DNA of 64,000 nucleotides from Dysidea avara (GCF_963678975.1 NC_089279.1:29172525-29236524); one strand, 5' to 3'; positions 34,502-45,826 are shown, numbered from the stretch's first letter. Made by a program: numbers and translations. The notes: generated by a model not told the origin, from the sequence alone.

Positions 34502-37500
34502 GTGTGGATATACCATTGCATGGTGAAAAAATTATTGCAGATGAACCTGTTTGGATTAGCAATAATCCAGGTTTGGGTAGTCACTGCTACTGATGTATTC
34601 TTTGTGCTACCAGATGCCTCATCTAATATGAGTTGTCTATCTCAACCTTGTGGTACACTAAGTCAATACTTACTGGATAATAATGGTACTTTACCTGTTG
34701 TGTCAAATGTTGAGTATCACTTGTTGCCAGGAGAACACCATGTACCACCAAACATGATATTAACTGGTTTGTATAACTTTACATTGATTGGAATTGCCAG
34801 TAAAGCTTTATCACCAGCAATAATCATTAGCTGCGTGCATTCATTACTATACATTAACTATTCACAATATGTTGCTATTAGAAACTTAATTTTTCAGCAA
34901 TGCAATTTACCTATAACTTATAGGCAAAATTACAAAAGTCACAGAGAGACAAATCTATTACTAAATTATTGTTGGTCTTGCAGAATAAATGAAGTCGTAT
35001 TTTTAAAATATGGAATGATAGGAATCAATATGATAGGAGACTCACATTTGAACAACATTAGCATTAATTTAACAGTAAGTAATTCTGCTTCCTATTTGCG
35101 CTACCAGGGAATTTCACTAGAATATACCAATTTGTCATTGAGTAATCATAAACGGTTCAATATAAAAATAAGAGAAGCATCCATTACCGGACATGGTAAC
35201 AAATGCCTTGATACTATTAACGATCAAAATTATTACGCTGGACTAGCCATATTATTGCAGCAATTAAATTATGATCTTAGCATTGTAGTGAGTGACTCTC
35301 ATTTCCATGATATGGATCAAGCGGTTTTGTACATTGAAAACCAATGTTCTGTAACTGAAATCAAAGTAATTTTCAGTAACTGCATTTTTGAATTCAATGT
35401 TTACACTAATGTATGTTCATATGTGTCAATGGTAGTGGCTGCCTTATCACAATTCAATACAACTCTGGTATTTTCAAACTGCACATTTACTAATAATGCA
35501 CAGTGGTCATACTTGATTGGATTAATACCTTTTGACAATGACTCAAGTATATGCTTATCTCCAGTCACTACAACTATCTGTACATATCCCAACGAAGTAT
35601 ACTTTATTGTATGCAGTTTTCATAAAACTGGAAATCCAATATTCAGAATTAATGGTGGTGAGTTATCACGCTACACACCTAAGGTATATTTTGTAGGACA
35701 CATTGAAGTTACTGAAACTAATTACACTGAGAATTCTGTGGCTTACATTAGCAACATGATAGTCCACATAGAAGGTCCAGTGGTAATAACAAACAATGAT
35801 GTTGATTATGTAATGCACTTTGAAATGTGTCAAGTTACTTTCTATAATGAAATTATCATCAAGACAAATAGATGTATTCGCATATTCACCATATCATTAG
35901 AACCTGGCTACTTAAAAGTGATGCAGCACAGCAGTATTATAATTATCAATAACAATGTTAGCAATGAAATTATAGCATATGACCATAATGGATACAATGT
36001 ACCTTACCCCTATTGCATTTTTCAATTCATCCTCAACGAAACAAATGACACTGTTTCACTAAAAGATTATAATATTGTTGATATTGGCAATTATAATTAT
36101 AATGAAGAAATTACACTTAAATGTAGTGTGCCTTTTAGCCATTTTATGTACCACTGTAAATGGATGTCAACATCTGCATTCTATGGCTACAAACATGAAT
36201 TGGTAAATCCAGTGGTAATCCACTCTGAAACTTCTCGTCAAGAATTTGATAAACACACAACTATTTGTTCTTGTCCAAGACAGCTAGAAATAAACTGTAC
36301 CACTGATGTTTTAGGAGCAGTTTATCCAGGTCAAACACTACAAATTGACTTTTGTATACCGTGTAGTGATGGTGGTGCTACATTGTATATAGAGACACAT
36401 AACACACTTTTACCATCATCGGCATGTAAAATAGCACACCAGTCTGAGCTTGTTATTTTTCTTGATTCTTCATCCAAATCTGTTAGTTTGACTATTGTGT
36501 CAGAAGCTCTTAAAACATGCGAGCTGTTTTTAACAGTATCACCATATCTTCATCAGGTATATGAAACATTTTATGTTGAACTTCTGCCTTGCCCACTTGG
36601 ATTTATACTGCAAAATGGCATATGTGATTGTGATCCAGTTCTCCTCAATAATCGTCATGTCCACATCGATACATGCAATATTGATAAATCTACCATCAGA
36701 CGTCCAGAAAATGTATGGATCATTCCAGAACACATTAACAACTCTCAATATTTATTATGTGCTGATTGTCCAATGGATTATTGTCTGCCACATTCATCAA
36801 ATCTTAATCTACAAAGCCCAGATTTACAGTGTCAGTTTAACAGGACTGGTATCTTGTGTTCACAGTGTCAACATTCACTTAGTATGGTATTTGGATCATC
36901 AAGGTGTATACACTGTACTAATGTACATATTCTGATCACCACAATAATTCTGACAGTCGGAATTCTGTTAGTTTTAACACTTTACCTTTTCAACCTCACA
37001 GTGACAACTGGAACTATCAATGGGATGATGTTTTATGCTAATGTTGTTAGCATTAATGGTTCTGTATTTTTAGCAAATCACAATGTGTTTAAACCTCTTC
37101 AAATTTTCATTTCATTTCTCAATTTGGATTTGGGTATTGAGATGTGCTTCTACAATGGCATGGATGGCTATATTAAAATACTGTTGCAGTTATTCTTTCC
37201 TTTTTATCTCATCATTGTTGCGATTTTCATTATATTGGTAAGTCACTATTCCACTAGAATACTTCGATGGACATATGCTAGGTCTCTTCCTGTTCTGGCT
37301 ACATTGTTTTTGCTATCATACACAAGTATTCTAAGAGTTGTATTAACTGTTTTGTTCTCTTATTCTACTATAACTCATCTACCAAATGGTGATCAGCAGT
37401 TAGTGTGGTCTATCGACGCCAGTGTTCCACTGTTTGAGCTAAAATTTGCCATACTTTTCATCACATGTCTGGTGCTATTCATATTACTTGTACCTTTTAC

Positions 37501-38074
37501 CATTATTTTATTGTTCAGTAGATTCCTATCACAATTCAGAATAATTAACCGTTTTAAGCCATTATTGGATGCATTTCAAGGCTCGTACAAAGACAAATAC
37601 CACTATTGGATAGGGCTAACAATGATAATCAGGAGTACGCTTTTCAGTTTGTATGCATTCCAGGTAAAAATGAGGTTAATATTGTCAACCACACTTCTTA
37701 TGTGCTTCGCATTAAGTTCTGGTTACTTTCATCCCAACAAAAACAAGCTTGTGAATTTTCAAGATACTTTAACATTATTAAACATCACCATAATGCATGC
37801 AATGTCATACCAGAGTGACAGTAGGTTATTTTCTATTGTCTCCAATATAATGATTGCTTGCACTTTTGCTCACTTTTGCTTGATACTTTTCTACCATATT
37901 GGTACTTACACCTGTCATTGTGATCTTATCGGTTTAGTAACAATTGGAAAGCAAAAGATGATGAGAGCAAAACAAGTAGAAAATTCCAGCAGCACTATTG
38001 AACTAAATATCCCTGAACGTCTTTACAATTACAGTCAATACCAAGATGGGCTAGTTAGTGATGACTTTAAATAA
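34502..38074 (+). CDS. Secreted parallel-beta-helix / multi-membrane-span protein, 1190 codons, single exon
   Basis: An intact frame of 3573 nt with no intron. The first ATG is at 34502, but the Met at 34541 (codon 14) begins a better signal peptide (MNLFGLAIIQVWVVTATDVF), so it may be the true start. Residues about 40-600 are Asn/Ile/Ser-rich, with repeated short hydrophobic strands and many N-x-S/T sites; I read this as a right-handed parallel beta-helix ectodomain. Residues about 600-800 are a Cys-rich module (ICDCDPVLLNN, LLCADCPMDYCLP, GILCSQCQHSLSMVFGSSRC). From about 806 there are seven or eight hydrophobic spans, with the cytosolic-type motif PLLDAFQGSYKDKYHYWIGL near 1020. The C-terminal tail is short and polar. 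The architecture suggests a large surface receptor or adhesion protein; ligand and signalling are unknown. A related fragment lies at 7016-7582. No homologue of a named vertebrate gene is claimed. Confidence 0.88.
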   Translation: MWIYHCMVKKLLQMNLFGLAIIQVWVVTATDVFFVLPDASSNMSCLSQPCGTLSQYLLDNNGTLPVVSNVEYHLLPGEHHVPPNMILTGLYNFTLIGIASKALSPAIIISCVHSLLYINYSQYVAIRNLIFQQCNLPITYRQNYKSHRETNLLLNYCWSCRINEVVFLKYGMIGINMIGDSHLNNISINLTVSNSASYLRYQGISLEYTNLSLSNHKRFNIKIREASITGHGNKCLDTINDQNYYAGLAILLQQLNYDLSIVVSDSHFHDMDQAVLYIENQCSVTEIKVIFSNCIFEFNVYTNVCSYVSMVVAALSQFNTTLVFSNCTFTNNAQWSYLIGLIPFDNDSSICLSPVTTTICTYPNEVYFIVCSFHKTGNPIFRINGGELSRYTPKVYFVGHIEVTETNYTENSVAYISNMIVHIEGPVVITNNDVDYVMHFEMCQVTFYNEIIIKTNRCIRIFTISLEPGYLKVMQHSSIIIINNNVSNEIIAYDHNGYNVPYPYCIFQFILNETNDTVSLKDYNIVDIGNYNYNEEITLKCSVPFSHFMYHCKWMSTSAFYGYKHELVNPVVIHSETSRQEFDKHTTICSCPRQLEINCTTDVLGAVYPGQTLQIDFCIPCSDGGATLYIETHNTLLPSSACKIAHQSELVIFLDSSSKSVSLTIVSEALKTCELFLTVSPYLHQVYETFYVELLPCPLGFILQNGICDCDPVLLNNRHVHIDTCNIDKSTIRRPENVWIIPEHINNSQYLLCADCPMDYCLPHSSNLNLQSPDLQCQFNRTGILCSQCQHSLSMVFGSSRCIHCTNVHILITTIILTVGILLVLTLYLFNLTVTTGTINGMMFYANVVSINGSVFLANHNVFKPLQIFISFLNLDLGIEMCFYNGMDGYIKILLQLFFPFYLIIVAIFIILVSHYSTRILRWTYARSLPVLATLFLLSYTSILRVVLTVLFSYSTITHLPNGDQQLVWSIDASVPLFELKFAILFITCLVLFILLVPFTIILLFSRFLSQFRIINRFKPLLDAFQGSYKDKYHYWIGLTMIIRSTLFSLYAFQVKMRLILSTTLLMCFALSSGYFHPNKNKLVNFQDTLTLLNITIMHAMSYQSDSRLFSIVSNIMIACTFAHFCLILFYHIGTYTCHCDLIGLVTIGKQKMMRAKQVENSSSTIELNIPERLYNYSQYQDGLVSDDFK

Positions 38075-38157
38075 CTACATTAATTGGTACCTATATATGT
38101 ACATGTATGTGCAGTAGCCATTTTTCCATTGAGTTTTTGGTTCTTGCGGAATATTTA

Positions 38158-41110
38158 ATCTAATCAAAAACAGCCAAGCTGTAAAAAAAGGAGTGCGGCT
38201 CTTGAAAAGGCTATGGTGAAAAAAGATGTGAAATCCAAGGTGGCGGCCAAGAAATGGCTGTGATGGTAGGTTAATGGTAAAAATTTTAATAACAACAATT
38301 CAGGTGAATTTGGTGCTAGAGAGTTCAGCTGCAAACAAATCATCCTGTAGAGAGTTCAGCTACGAAAAGATCACACTGTAGAGAGTTCAGCTAGAAGAAG
38401 TCACCTTTTAGAGAGTTCAGCTACAAAGCAACCACCATGTAGAGAGTTCAGCTGCAAACACATCACCCTGTAGAGAATTCAGCTACAAACAAATCGTCCT
38501 GTAGAGAGACCAGCTAGAAACAAGTCACCCTGTAGACAGATCAGCTAGAAGAAGTTACCTTGTAGAGAGTTCAGCTGCAAACAAATCACCCTGTAGAGAA
38601 TTCAACTACAAACAGATAACCCAACTCTCTACAGAGTGATTGATTTTTTTGCAGCTGAACTCTCTACATGGTGGTTGCTTTGTAGCTGAACTCTCTAAAA
38701 GGTGACTTCTTCTAGCTGAACTCTCTACAGGGTGATCTTTTCATAGCTGAACTCTCTACAGGATGATTCCTTTGTAGCTAAACTCTCTACAGGGTGATTT
38801 GTTTGTAGCTGAACTCCCTACAAGGTAACTTCTTCTAGCTGATCTATCTACAGGGCGATTTGTTTGTAGCTGAGTTCTCTACAGGGTGTTTGTTTGCAGC
38901 TGAACTCTCTACATGGTAGTTTCTTTGTAGCTGAACTCTCTACAATGTGACTCTTCTAGCTGAACTCCCTACAAGGTAACTTCTTCTAGCTTGATCTATC
39001 TACAGGGCGATTTGTTTGTAGCTGAGTTCTCTACAGGGTGTTTGTTTGCAGCTGAACTCTCTACATGGTTATTTCTTTGTAGCTGAACTCTCTACAATGT
39101 GACTCTTCTAGCTGAACTCTCTACAGGTGATTTGTATGCAGCTGAACTCTCTACATGGTGGTTTCTTTGTAGCTGAACTCTCTACAAGGTAACTTCTTCT
39201 AGCTGATCTTTCTACAGGGTGATTTGTTTGTAGCTGAATTCTCTACAGGGTGATTTATTTGCAGCTGAACTCTCTACAAGGTGACTTCTTCCAGCTGAAC
39301 TCTCTACAGAGTGATTGATTTTTTTGCAGCTGAACTCTCTACATGGTGGTTTCTTTGTAACTGAACTCTCTACAGGGTGATTTGTTTGTAGCTGAACTCT
39401 CTACAGGGTGATCTGTTCGTAGCTGAACTCCCTACAAGGTAACTTATTCTAGCTGATCTTTCTACAGGGTGATTTGTTCGTAGCTGAGTTCTCTACAGGG
39501 TGATTTGTTTGCAGCTGAACTCTCTACATGGTAGTTTCTTTGTAGCTGAACTCTCTACAATGTGACTTCTTCTAGCTGAACTCTCTACAGGATGACTTGT
39601 TTCTAGCTGATCTCTCTACAGGGTGACTTGTTTCTAGCTGAACTCTCTACAGGGGATTTGTTTGCAGCTGAACTCTCTACATGGTGGTTTCTTTATAGCT
39701 GAACTCTCTACAAGGTGACTTCTTCTAGCTGATCTCTCTGCAGGGTGATTTGTTTGTAGCTGAACTCTCTACAGGTGATTTGTTTGTAACTGAATTCCCT
39801 ACAGGGTGACTTGTTTCTAGCTGATCTCTGTACAGGGTGACTTGTTCCTAGCTGAACTCTCTACAGGTTATTTGTTTGCAGCTGAACTCTCTTACATGGT
39901 GGTTTCTCTGTAGCTGAACTCTCTACAAGGTGACTTCTTCTAGCTGATCTCTCTACAAGATGACTTGTTTCTAACTGAACTCTCTACAGTGTGATCTGTT
40001 CATAGCGGAACTTTCTACTGGGTGATTTGTTTGCAGCTGAACTCTTTGCATGATTGTTTCTTTGTAACTGAACTCTCTACAAGGTAACTTCTTCTAGCTA
40101 ATCTCTCTACAGGGCAATTTGTTTGAGCTGAACTCTCTACATGATGGTTTCTTTGTAGCTGAACTCTCTATTAGGTACCTTCTTCTGGCTGATCTGACTA
40201 CAGGGTGACTTGTTTGTAGCTGAATTCCCTACAGAATAACTTGCAATGTAATATAATTGAGTAAATTATAAATGCAGCTAAATGCTTTATTAGGGTGACT
40301 GTTCTATTAGAGTATCTCGATCTCGCATTTGCTATACACGTAGTTGCGTTTCGAATCATAACTCAGTGGTTTGTAATCCGATCCTTCTGTACTACTGCAA
40401 GGACTGTCTATGATGATTATTCCAGCTACATACTAATTTTCAGCTCATTGCTCTAAGCGGTTTGCCTGATAGACACGAAAACTAATAGTATTTTTATTCA
40501 TAAAAATCTATCGCGTAATTTTGACACAGGTCGGGTTTTGTGTCATATCTCCGTGGTCTTTATCCCGATTCCTTTCAAACCACAAAAAGGCACTCCTACG
40601 ATGGTTGCTCCATCTACATAGCAATTTTCAACTGATTCCTCAAAGGAGTTTACCCTGTAGGCGTGACAGACCTTCGATCTTATTTTACGCAAATAATCGG
40701 TAATAACTCCGTAAATGTTCATCGGATTCCTACCAAAGTTGGTACAGAGATCCGCCTTAATGAGCCCTTTAAGTGTGCCAAATATCATCCCGATCCGAGC
40801 ACGCGTTCGTGTTTTATGGCGGATTTTGAGAAGTGTGCGAAATGAAGAAGAAGTAGAAGAAGAAAAAAACGAAGAAATTAAAACGAAAGTTTGTTCGCTC
40901 GTATCTCGGAAATGGCTGGAGCGATTTTCTTCAAATTTGGTGTGTAGACTCCCCTTGCTGGCCGGCACCTCTCTAGCAAATGTGGTTCCAATCGGATAAG
41001 GGATCACAGAGCTACATAGGTATGAAAATTGCGTTTTCTTTCTTCCTGTTAATATACTCACGGGTGGCACGCCGGCTTCTTGGGCCGCACGACACACTAC
41101 CGTGTGTCTT
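38158..41110. mobile_element. Large composite element: unique head, inverted then direct 31-bp satellite, GC-rich tail ending in a hairpin
   Basis: The head begins TCTAATCAAAAACAGCCAAG, the same terminus as the small element at 2239. Then come the satellite (38300-40250), a GACTGTTCTATTAGAGTAT motif (about 40298), and a GC-richer block (40340-41110). That block contains three or four degenerate copies of a unit of about 150-200 bp (CATAACTCAGTGGT / CATATCTCCGTGGT / CGTATCTCGGAAATGG). It closes on the perfect hairpin GACACAC-TACC-GTGTGTC at about 41087-41104. No terminal inverted repeat and no transposase were found. Internal tandem repeats and a terminal hairpin resemble non-autonomous Helitron/Helentron-type elements; this is an inference. 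Confidence 0.55.
38300..40250. repeat. 31-bp satellite array with an internal orientation switch and higher-order repeats
   Basis: The unit is about 31 bp, of the form TAGCTGAACTCTCTACAGGG + TGATTTGTTTG. From about 38300 to 38620 it runs in reverse (GTAGAGAGTTCAGCT...), and from about 38625 it runs forward to 40250, so the start of the array can fold on itself. Sub-variants (TTTGTTTG, TTCTTC, TTTCTTTG before TAGCTGA) occur in ordered sets. A five-unit group of about 150 bp starting GAACTCCCTACAAGGTAACT is seen at 38813, 38963 and again near 39425. Noncoding. Confidence 0.92.
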
Positions 41111-41758
41111 GATTCAATTTATTTTGCTACTACTTTACCTACAGAAAAGAGCTAGAACATAATTTACTGAAACTACCAACTTAGAAAATAATTTCATGTT
41201 ATGCATAACCATCCTATAGGGTATAAATATTGTGCATACATAGTTCATTTGATATATTGATATGTACATACATGTACGAGAAGTAAAGCACATGACACAT
41301 ATATAGCTATCCAGCATAAATGCTGTTATTTTGAAGTCAAAAATTATTGACATTACGTATGTATATGTATGTATACACTACATGGTACTGCTTGCCTCAC
41401 CAATGAGACTTAATTGTAATGTGTAATGGCCATAATCCAATATATTTTTGTCACAAACTACAATTGGATTATAGAGATCAATTTATGCATCTGCAGCTAC
41501 ATGTATACAGTTTGTATTAGTGTGTGTTTGTGTGCATGTTAGTTCCTGAAATACACAAGCTATACTGGGGAATTGATTGAAGATGCCAGCAGCTACTAGC
41601 TTTATCTACAACAACAATATAATATAACACATATGGAGCGGCTATAGCCACAGAATAGCCTTGTCATTAGTTGCTATGTGATAGGCAGGTGTGTTAGTTC
41701 ACATGATATTGTGCATGCACACTACAATTAAATACACTCTATACAAGCACACACACGC
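41111..41758. other. Spacer without recognised features
   Basis: AT-rich sequence between the composite element and the MITE at 41759. No coding or RNA feature seen. Confidence 0.45.
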
Positions 41759-42110
41759 TAGTGATGTGTGATATGTGATATATATCGAAATATCGTGATA
41801 AATTTTTTTATATCGTGATATGATATAGAATCTTTATATCGTGATATAAGCCGAAGTATAGATTTAGTTATAATTAGAGAAAACTGTACCCAAAATGTCA
41901 TTGTACACTGTAATTTTTTTGATAAAAGAGCTTGTAATGTTGTATGGTAGTGATGTACCATGTTGTATTGTACTTCTAGTACATTAGTGCTACAAGTGTC
42001 ATTGGTGTAAGTACACAAGCTGAGTGATGAGTTGTATATCGTGATATATATCGTATCGTATAATTGTGTGTAATAATCGTGATATGAAAATATCCTATAT
42101 CGCACACCAC

Positions 42111-42112
<2 letters not shown>
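41759..42112. mobile_element. hAT-like MITE rich in TATCGTGATA palindromes, next to a CA repeat
   Basis: Ends TAGTGATGTGTGATAT and (inverted) ATATCGCACACCACTA, with many ATATCGTGATAT palindromes inside. Both flanks are CACACA tracts, so it seems to have inserted into, or to seed, the microsatellite at 42113-42171 (about 29 CA units). Confidence 0.7.
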
Positions 42113-42174
<62 letters not shown>

Positions 42175-42464
42175 GCACACACTTGTTTGCTCTGTTGCTG
42201 CTGTTGAATGGTTAAGCAAGCCATTTAAATGGCAATTAGAATAACTTCATATTCTACATGTATATGTATTGCTAGGCCTCCTTTATACTCTTGAACCTCT
42301 TGTAGCAAGTTACATATTGTACAGCTTCCTTCTGTAAGTGGACTGGTTTACTTCACTCAACAACATATTTAATAATGTCTCTTAATTTTTATTCTCTTCT
42401 GAAATGTCTCAAACAGCTGGTTGGACAATTGATCTCAGGTTGTGGCAGTTCAGCAGTTTGTCCA

Positions 42465-42780
42465 CTAAAGGTTCCATCAGCTATTCTTCTACGTAATGCT
42501 CTCCATCTCTACATGTCACAGCATCATCATACCATTTATTTTCATCAACACCAATGTCTTGTGTTATCACATTCTTCCATCTTCTCTTTGGACACCTTGT
42601 GGACAAGGTTGTTTTAGCCATCCAAAAAAATACTTGCTTGGGAATTCTGAGATCAGGCATGCATGCAACATGCGCAGGCCATTCTAGTCTTCTCCCCTTG
42701 ATCATATCATCGATTAAATCTTTATTCCCCCATTTCCTTTTAATTACAACTGATGTAATTCTCTCACTCCATTGTTGTCT
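42465..42780 (-). mobile_element. LINE C-terminal tail (non-LTR retrotransposon), fragment
   Basis: The minus-strand frame reads IKRKWGNKDLIDDMIKGRRL, EWPAHVACMPDLRIPKQVFF, KRRWKNVITQDIGVDENKWY. This matches the conserved distal region of non-LTR polymerases (RL-W-GH-ARM-D-R-PK...KKRW-D---DL). It is broken by stops and is followed in plus orientation by low-complexity CA-rich sequence. Confidence 0.75.
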
Positions 42781-43423
42781 ATTCTAATCCCTAAAATTAC
42801 TGCTATGCACCTATATGGTGAAAAGTATTCACACACATGCACACACAATACACACACATGCATGCACGCACGCACACACAAATGCACACACTCACATTCA
42901 CACACTCCCTTTCTCCTTCCCTTTCTCCTTCTTCGGCCTTCTACTTGCCTGGTGAAAAGTCTCGACTCGTGATGGAGACTATACCTACTGTACCTGATCA
43001 GCAAGTGTGAACAACCCATTTACATTCAACTGTTGCAAGACTGTTCTATTTAGATCAGATGGGTGAAGATGGATGGACACAAACAGGCTTCTTCTGTGCC
43101 TACTAAAAGAAATGCACATAAGTCTGTTGTGTTTTTTCTGTCATATGGTGTAGAAAACAATGGAGAGTATGGGCTCCTGATATGCATGTATGTGCCAGTG
43201 CAGGGACGTATCATGATATGTACCAATAGTGCATGAAGGGAGCATATTACTAGTTACATTTGGTATTATGCATTGGTCAGTTTCTGATGTCATCATGAAG
43301 AGGTATTTTTCTTGGCTTGTCAGCTTGGTTGTGAGCAAAAGTTATGAATGCAAGTTAGATGTAATTCAAATGAGATTGATAACCGAAACTTTAACACTGA
43401 AATTTAAACAACTATTAATACAG
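42781..43423. repeat. Mosaic of dispersed repeats
   Basis: 42820-42905 is a CA-rich run. 42975-43080 resembles 11645-11750 and 49745-49855. 43190-43345 resembles 20230-20405 and 51280-51445. An open frame over 43229-43564 crosses this mosaic and a foldback element, and is not a gene. Confidence 0.5.
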
Positions 43424-43657
43424 ACCAGATTAGCAAAAAGGGGTCTTCCACACACATCCAATTCTATGAAGTTGGAAGACCATAATCTAGTGATAAAGAA
43501 GCACATTAATCTGAAATTTACTCCATACGCTAAGCTACGTATGTTGGTGCTCACTACTGACTAAATTCAAGTCAATAGCCTTTTTCAATCTGAAGTTATG
43601 AGTCATCAAAGCTGGTAAATTGGATGTGGGTGGAAGACCCCTTTTCGCAAATCCGGT
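43424..43657. mobile_element. Foldback MITE, 40-bp arms
   Basis: ACCAGATTAGCAAAAAGGGG + TCTTCCACACACATCCAATT at the left pairs with AATTGGATGTGGGTGGAAGA + CCCCTTTTCGCAAATCCGGT at the right. The two sides differ at only a few positions. No coding capacity. Confidence 0.8.
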
Positions 43658-44329
43658 CACTATAATAATAGCTAGAGTGCATACTGTACCAGGCCATGCT
43701 AACTGTTTGTCTTTGCATGCATGAGCATGCAGGTATGCTCTTTAAACATTTTGTAGAGCTTTTCTTCCATTTTTAGATACCGTATAAAATTGTTTTCTCA
43801 GCAATATAACTATTGAGACAAAATTTATGAATCATAGAATGGTGATATACTGTGCATTGAGTACAAGCTAATGATGTGTATCATTGTGATTGTGTTAGAC
43901 TTACATGAGCAAGCAGTAATAATAAATTATATAGATCTATAATCCTAAGGAGAATTTGTAGTCCCATTTGGTCATTCGATCACGAATGAAGTCAGCAGCT
44001 CCGTAATATATAAGGTATAGAACATGTATGGATTTTAGTTGTAGGACTCTAGGCTGTTGTACACGATACTCTATGATCTTTGAAAGCTAGTGCATGGGAT
44101 AACCTATACTCCCTCTGAAGTAAAAGTGAAAGATCTTCAGCCTCGTATGCCCTTAAGACAATGCCTAGATGTATTGCACATTGTAGGCCACTATTTCTTG
44201 AGTTCATGTTTCTCATCTGATTTTTTTTACAAAGTAATTCAATGGTGTGCTCATTATTTAACATTGGCAATCTAAATTTAGTATTCAATCAACTATATAA
44301 CCTTGTTATTTATTTTATTTTTTATTTAT
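43658..44329. other. Spacer without recognised features
   Basis: AT-rich unique sequence. No gene or element end could be supported. Confidence 0.45.
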
Positions 44330-44520
44330 TAATGCTTTACAGCACAAGTGCTGAAGGTCTGTAGGACACCTGGTCCTACAGCCTGCTCAAAGACTTTAGC
44401 TACTTAGACTTTGGCTACTTAGACTTTAGCTACTTAAGGTGTGTTTGAAAAGTTGGAGAAAGGAGAAAAAAATCCATGACTGGACCTTGGTAGCCTCGAA
44501 CCTGCAGCCATCCGATTTAT
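44330..44520 (-). mobile_element. tRNA-derived SINE-like retroposon
   Basis: On the minus strand, AGAGCATAAATCGGATGGCT is followed by GCAGGTTCGAGGC, which resembles a pol III box B (GGTTCGANNCC) with a degraded box A region before it. The body has TTTCTCCTTTCTCCAACTTT and TTCAAACACAC. The tail has the CTGTAGGACCAGGTGTCCTA hairpin and an (A/T)-rich end. The tail matches the copy at 3230-3345. Confidence 0.6.
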
Positions 44521-44524
44521 GCTC

Positions 44525-44912
44525 TAATCACATAGTGATTTAATTTGCCATACATTAGTCCCAATAGTAGGAGTGCAATTAATCCCAAATCGCGTGGCCT
44601 TGTTTCTGTAATTGCACTGTAAAGTAGCCAATAAAATAGCGGAATAACAGAAGCCTTTTAAGTGCAACAAGAAAGTGATATAATGAATAGCCAATCAAAT
44701 AAGCTGACAATAGAAGCCTTTTCAGTGCAACATATGTAGTCATTTTGAGTAGCCAATCAGAATTGCTGATACGTGAAGCCTTTTAAGTGCAACAACAAAT
44801 GATGTAATACAAAGAAGGATGATGCAATCACCTGGTAGAAGTTAATGGCCACATAGAACTGGATAGATGTGTACTACAAAACACGAAGGGTGGTCACTAT
44901 GTGATTAGTAGG
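44525..44912. mobile_element. DNA element with CTAATCACATAGTGA ends and three 64-bp internal repeats
   Basis: CTAATCACATAGTGA at the left is matched by TCACTATGTGATTAG at the right. Between them, three tandem copies of about 64 bp (about 44630-44818) each contain TAGCCAAT, GAAGCCTTTTAAGTGCAAC and GATGTAAT-like endings. Confidence 0.65.
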
Positions 44913-44913
44913 C

Positions 44914-45051
44914 AATCACACGCATTTTCGTGCAATTATGGAATAATTGTACTCGTAACAGCCAAAATTGCACTCGGCTTCGCCTCGTGCAATTTTGACT
45001 GTTACTCGTACAATTATTCCCTAATTGCACTCAAATGTGTGTGATTACCTA
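44914..45051. repeat. Long palindrome, ~65-bp arms
   Basis: The left arm (AATCACACGCATTTTCGTGC, AATTATGGAATAATTGTACT, AACAGCCAAAATTGCAC) and the right arm (GTGCAATTTTGACTGTTACT, ACAATTATTCCCTAATTGCA, TGTGTGTGATTACC) are inverse. The centre is TCGGCTTCGCCTC. This is a foldback MITE abutting the element at 44525-44912. Confidence 0.8.
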
Positions 45052-45826
45052 TACAAATTATTGCAATTGAGGAGCTCCGATGTTTGTTTAAGCTATATGA
45101 TGTTGACCTAACTAGCTTGTACCAGCTAATAATGGCAAAATATTGAGTAGTCAATGTGGTCACTAATTAGTGAATTGTCTCAACTCAAGTGTACTGCCAG
45201 AATGATGTTTAAATCTTTTCAGAAAGAAGCCCTTTGAATTACTTAGCCTCCTGATTTAGGGGGGTGCATGGGGGCACCCTCTCCAATTTTACTATGTGTA
45301 GCTACGTATAAAGGTAGTAGAAGCTACAGTACAGTTGCAGTTGCATCTAAAACATACATGGGCAATGAAAACATGGAAATGGTGAGAATAGAAGAGCTAA
45401 TCTCTTCTAGGAATCAACAAAAGGGGATCAAATTTATATTTTAGGAGTAAAACTGCTAAAAAGCTGCTAAACATCTAATAGAACAGCCAACCACTCTAAT
45501 AGAACATCCATCATCAAAATTACTATAACCAACTTCTAGATCCCTTGAACTTCAACTTTGAACTCAAACCATACTATTGTTGAATTTCCTCCATCCCACA
45601 CCATTTCACAGGAAAAGCCATAGTGTTGGAGCTGGCATGAGTGCCACACTATGGAAATTTCTCAGCCACCCTGCAGGTTTAGACTGCTCTTAAGCTGTGT
45701 ACTGAGATCTTGTACGTCATCACTTAGGGACACCTATGGGACTAAAATTATGACCTCAATAGCGAGTAGCCTATTAGTCTAATTACGTTACAGCTAGGGG
45801 AAAATCCCTAGCATTTAATATTGAAA
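45052..45826. other. Upstream region of the F-box pseudogene
   Basis: Homology to block A begins around 45250 (GATTTAGGGGGGTGCATGGG) and becomes continuous from 45574 (GTTGAATTTCCTCCATCCCA). Block A has the CCTCCATCCCGCACCATTT unit twice; B has it once. No gene seen. Confidence 0.55.

Noticed and set aside
38300-40250. CRISPR-like array
   Set aside because: Units are contiguous 31-mers without unique spacers, the array flips orientation, and the context is an animal genome.
40543-41097. 184-codon minus-strand frame in the GC-rich tail
   Set aside because: Lies within the composite repeat element, overlaps equally open frames on the plus strand, and shows no recognisable domain or plausible start context.
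43229-43564. 111-codon open frame
   Set aside because: Spans a dispersed repeat and the left arm of a foldback MITE; no homology.
44460-44520. tRNA gene
   Set aside because: Only a box B-like GGTTCGAGGC and a weak box A region; no cloverleaf, and the retroposon tail marks it as a SINE.
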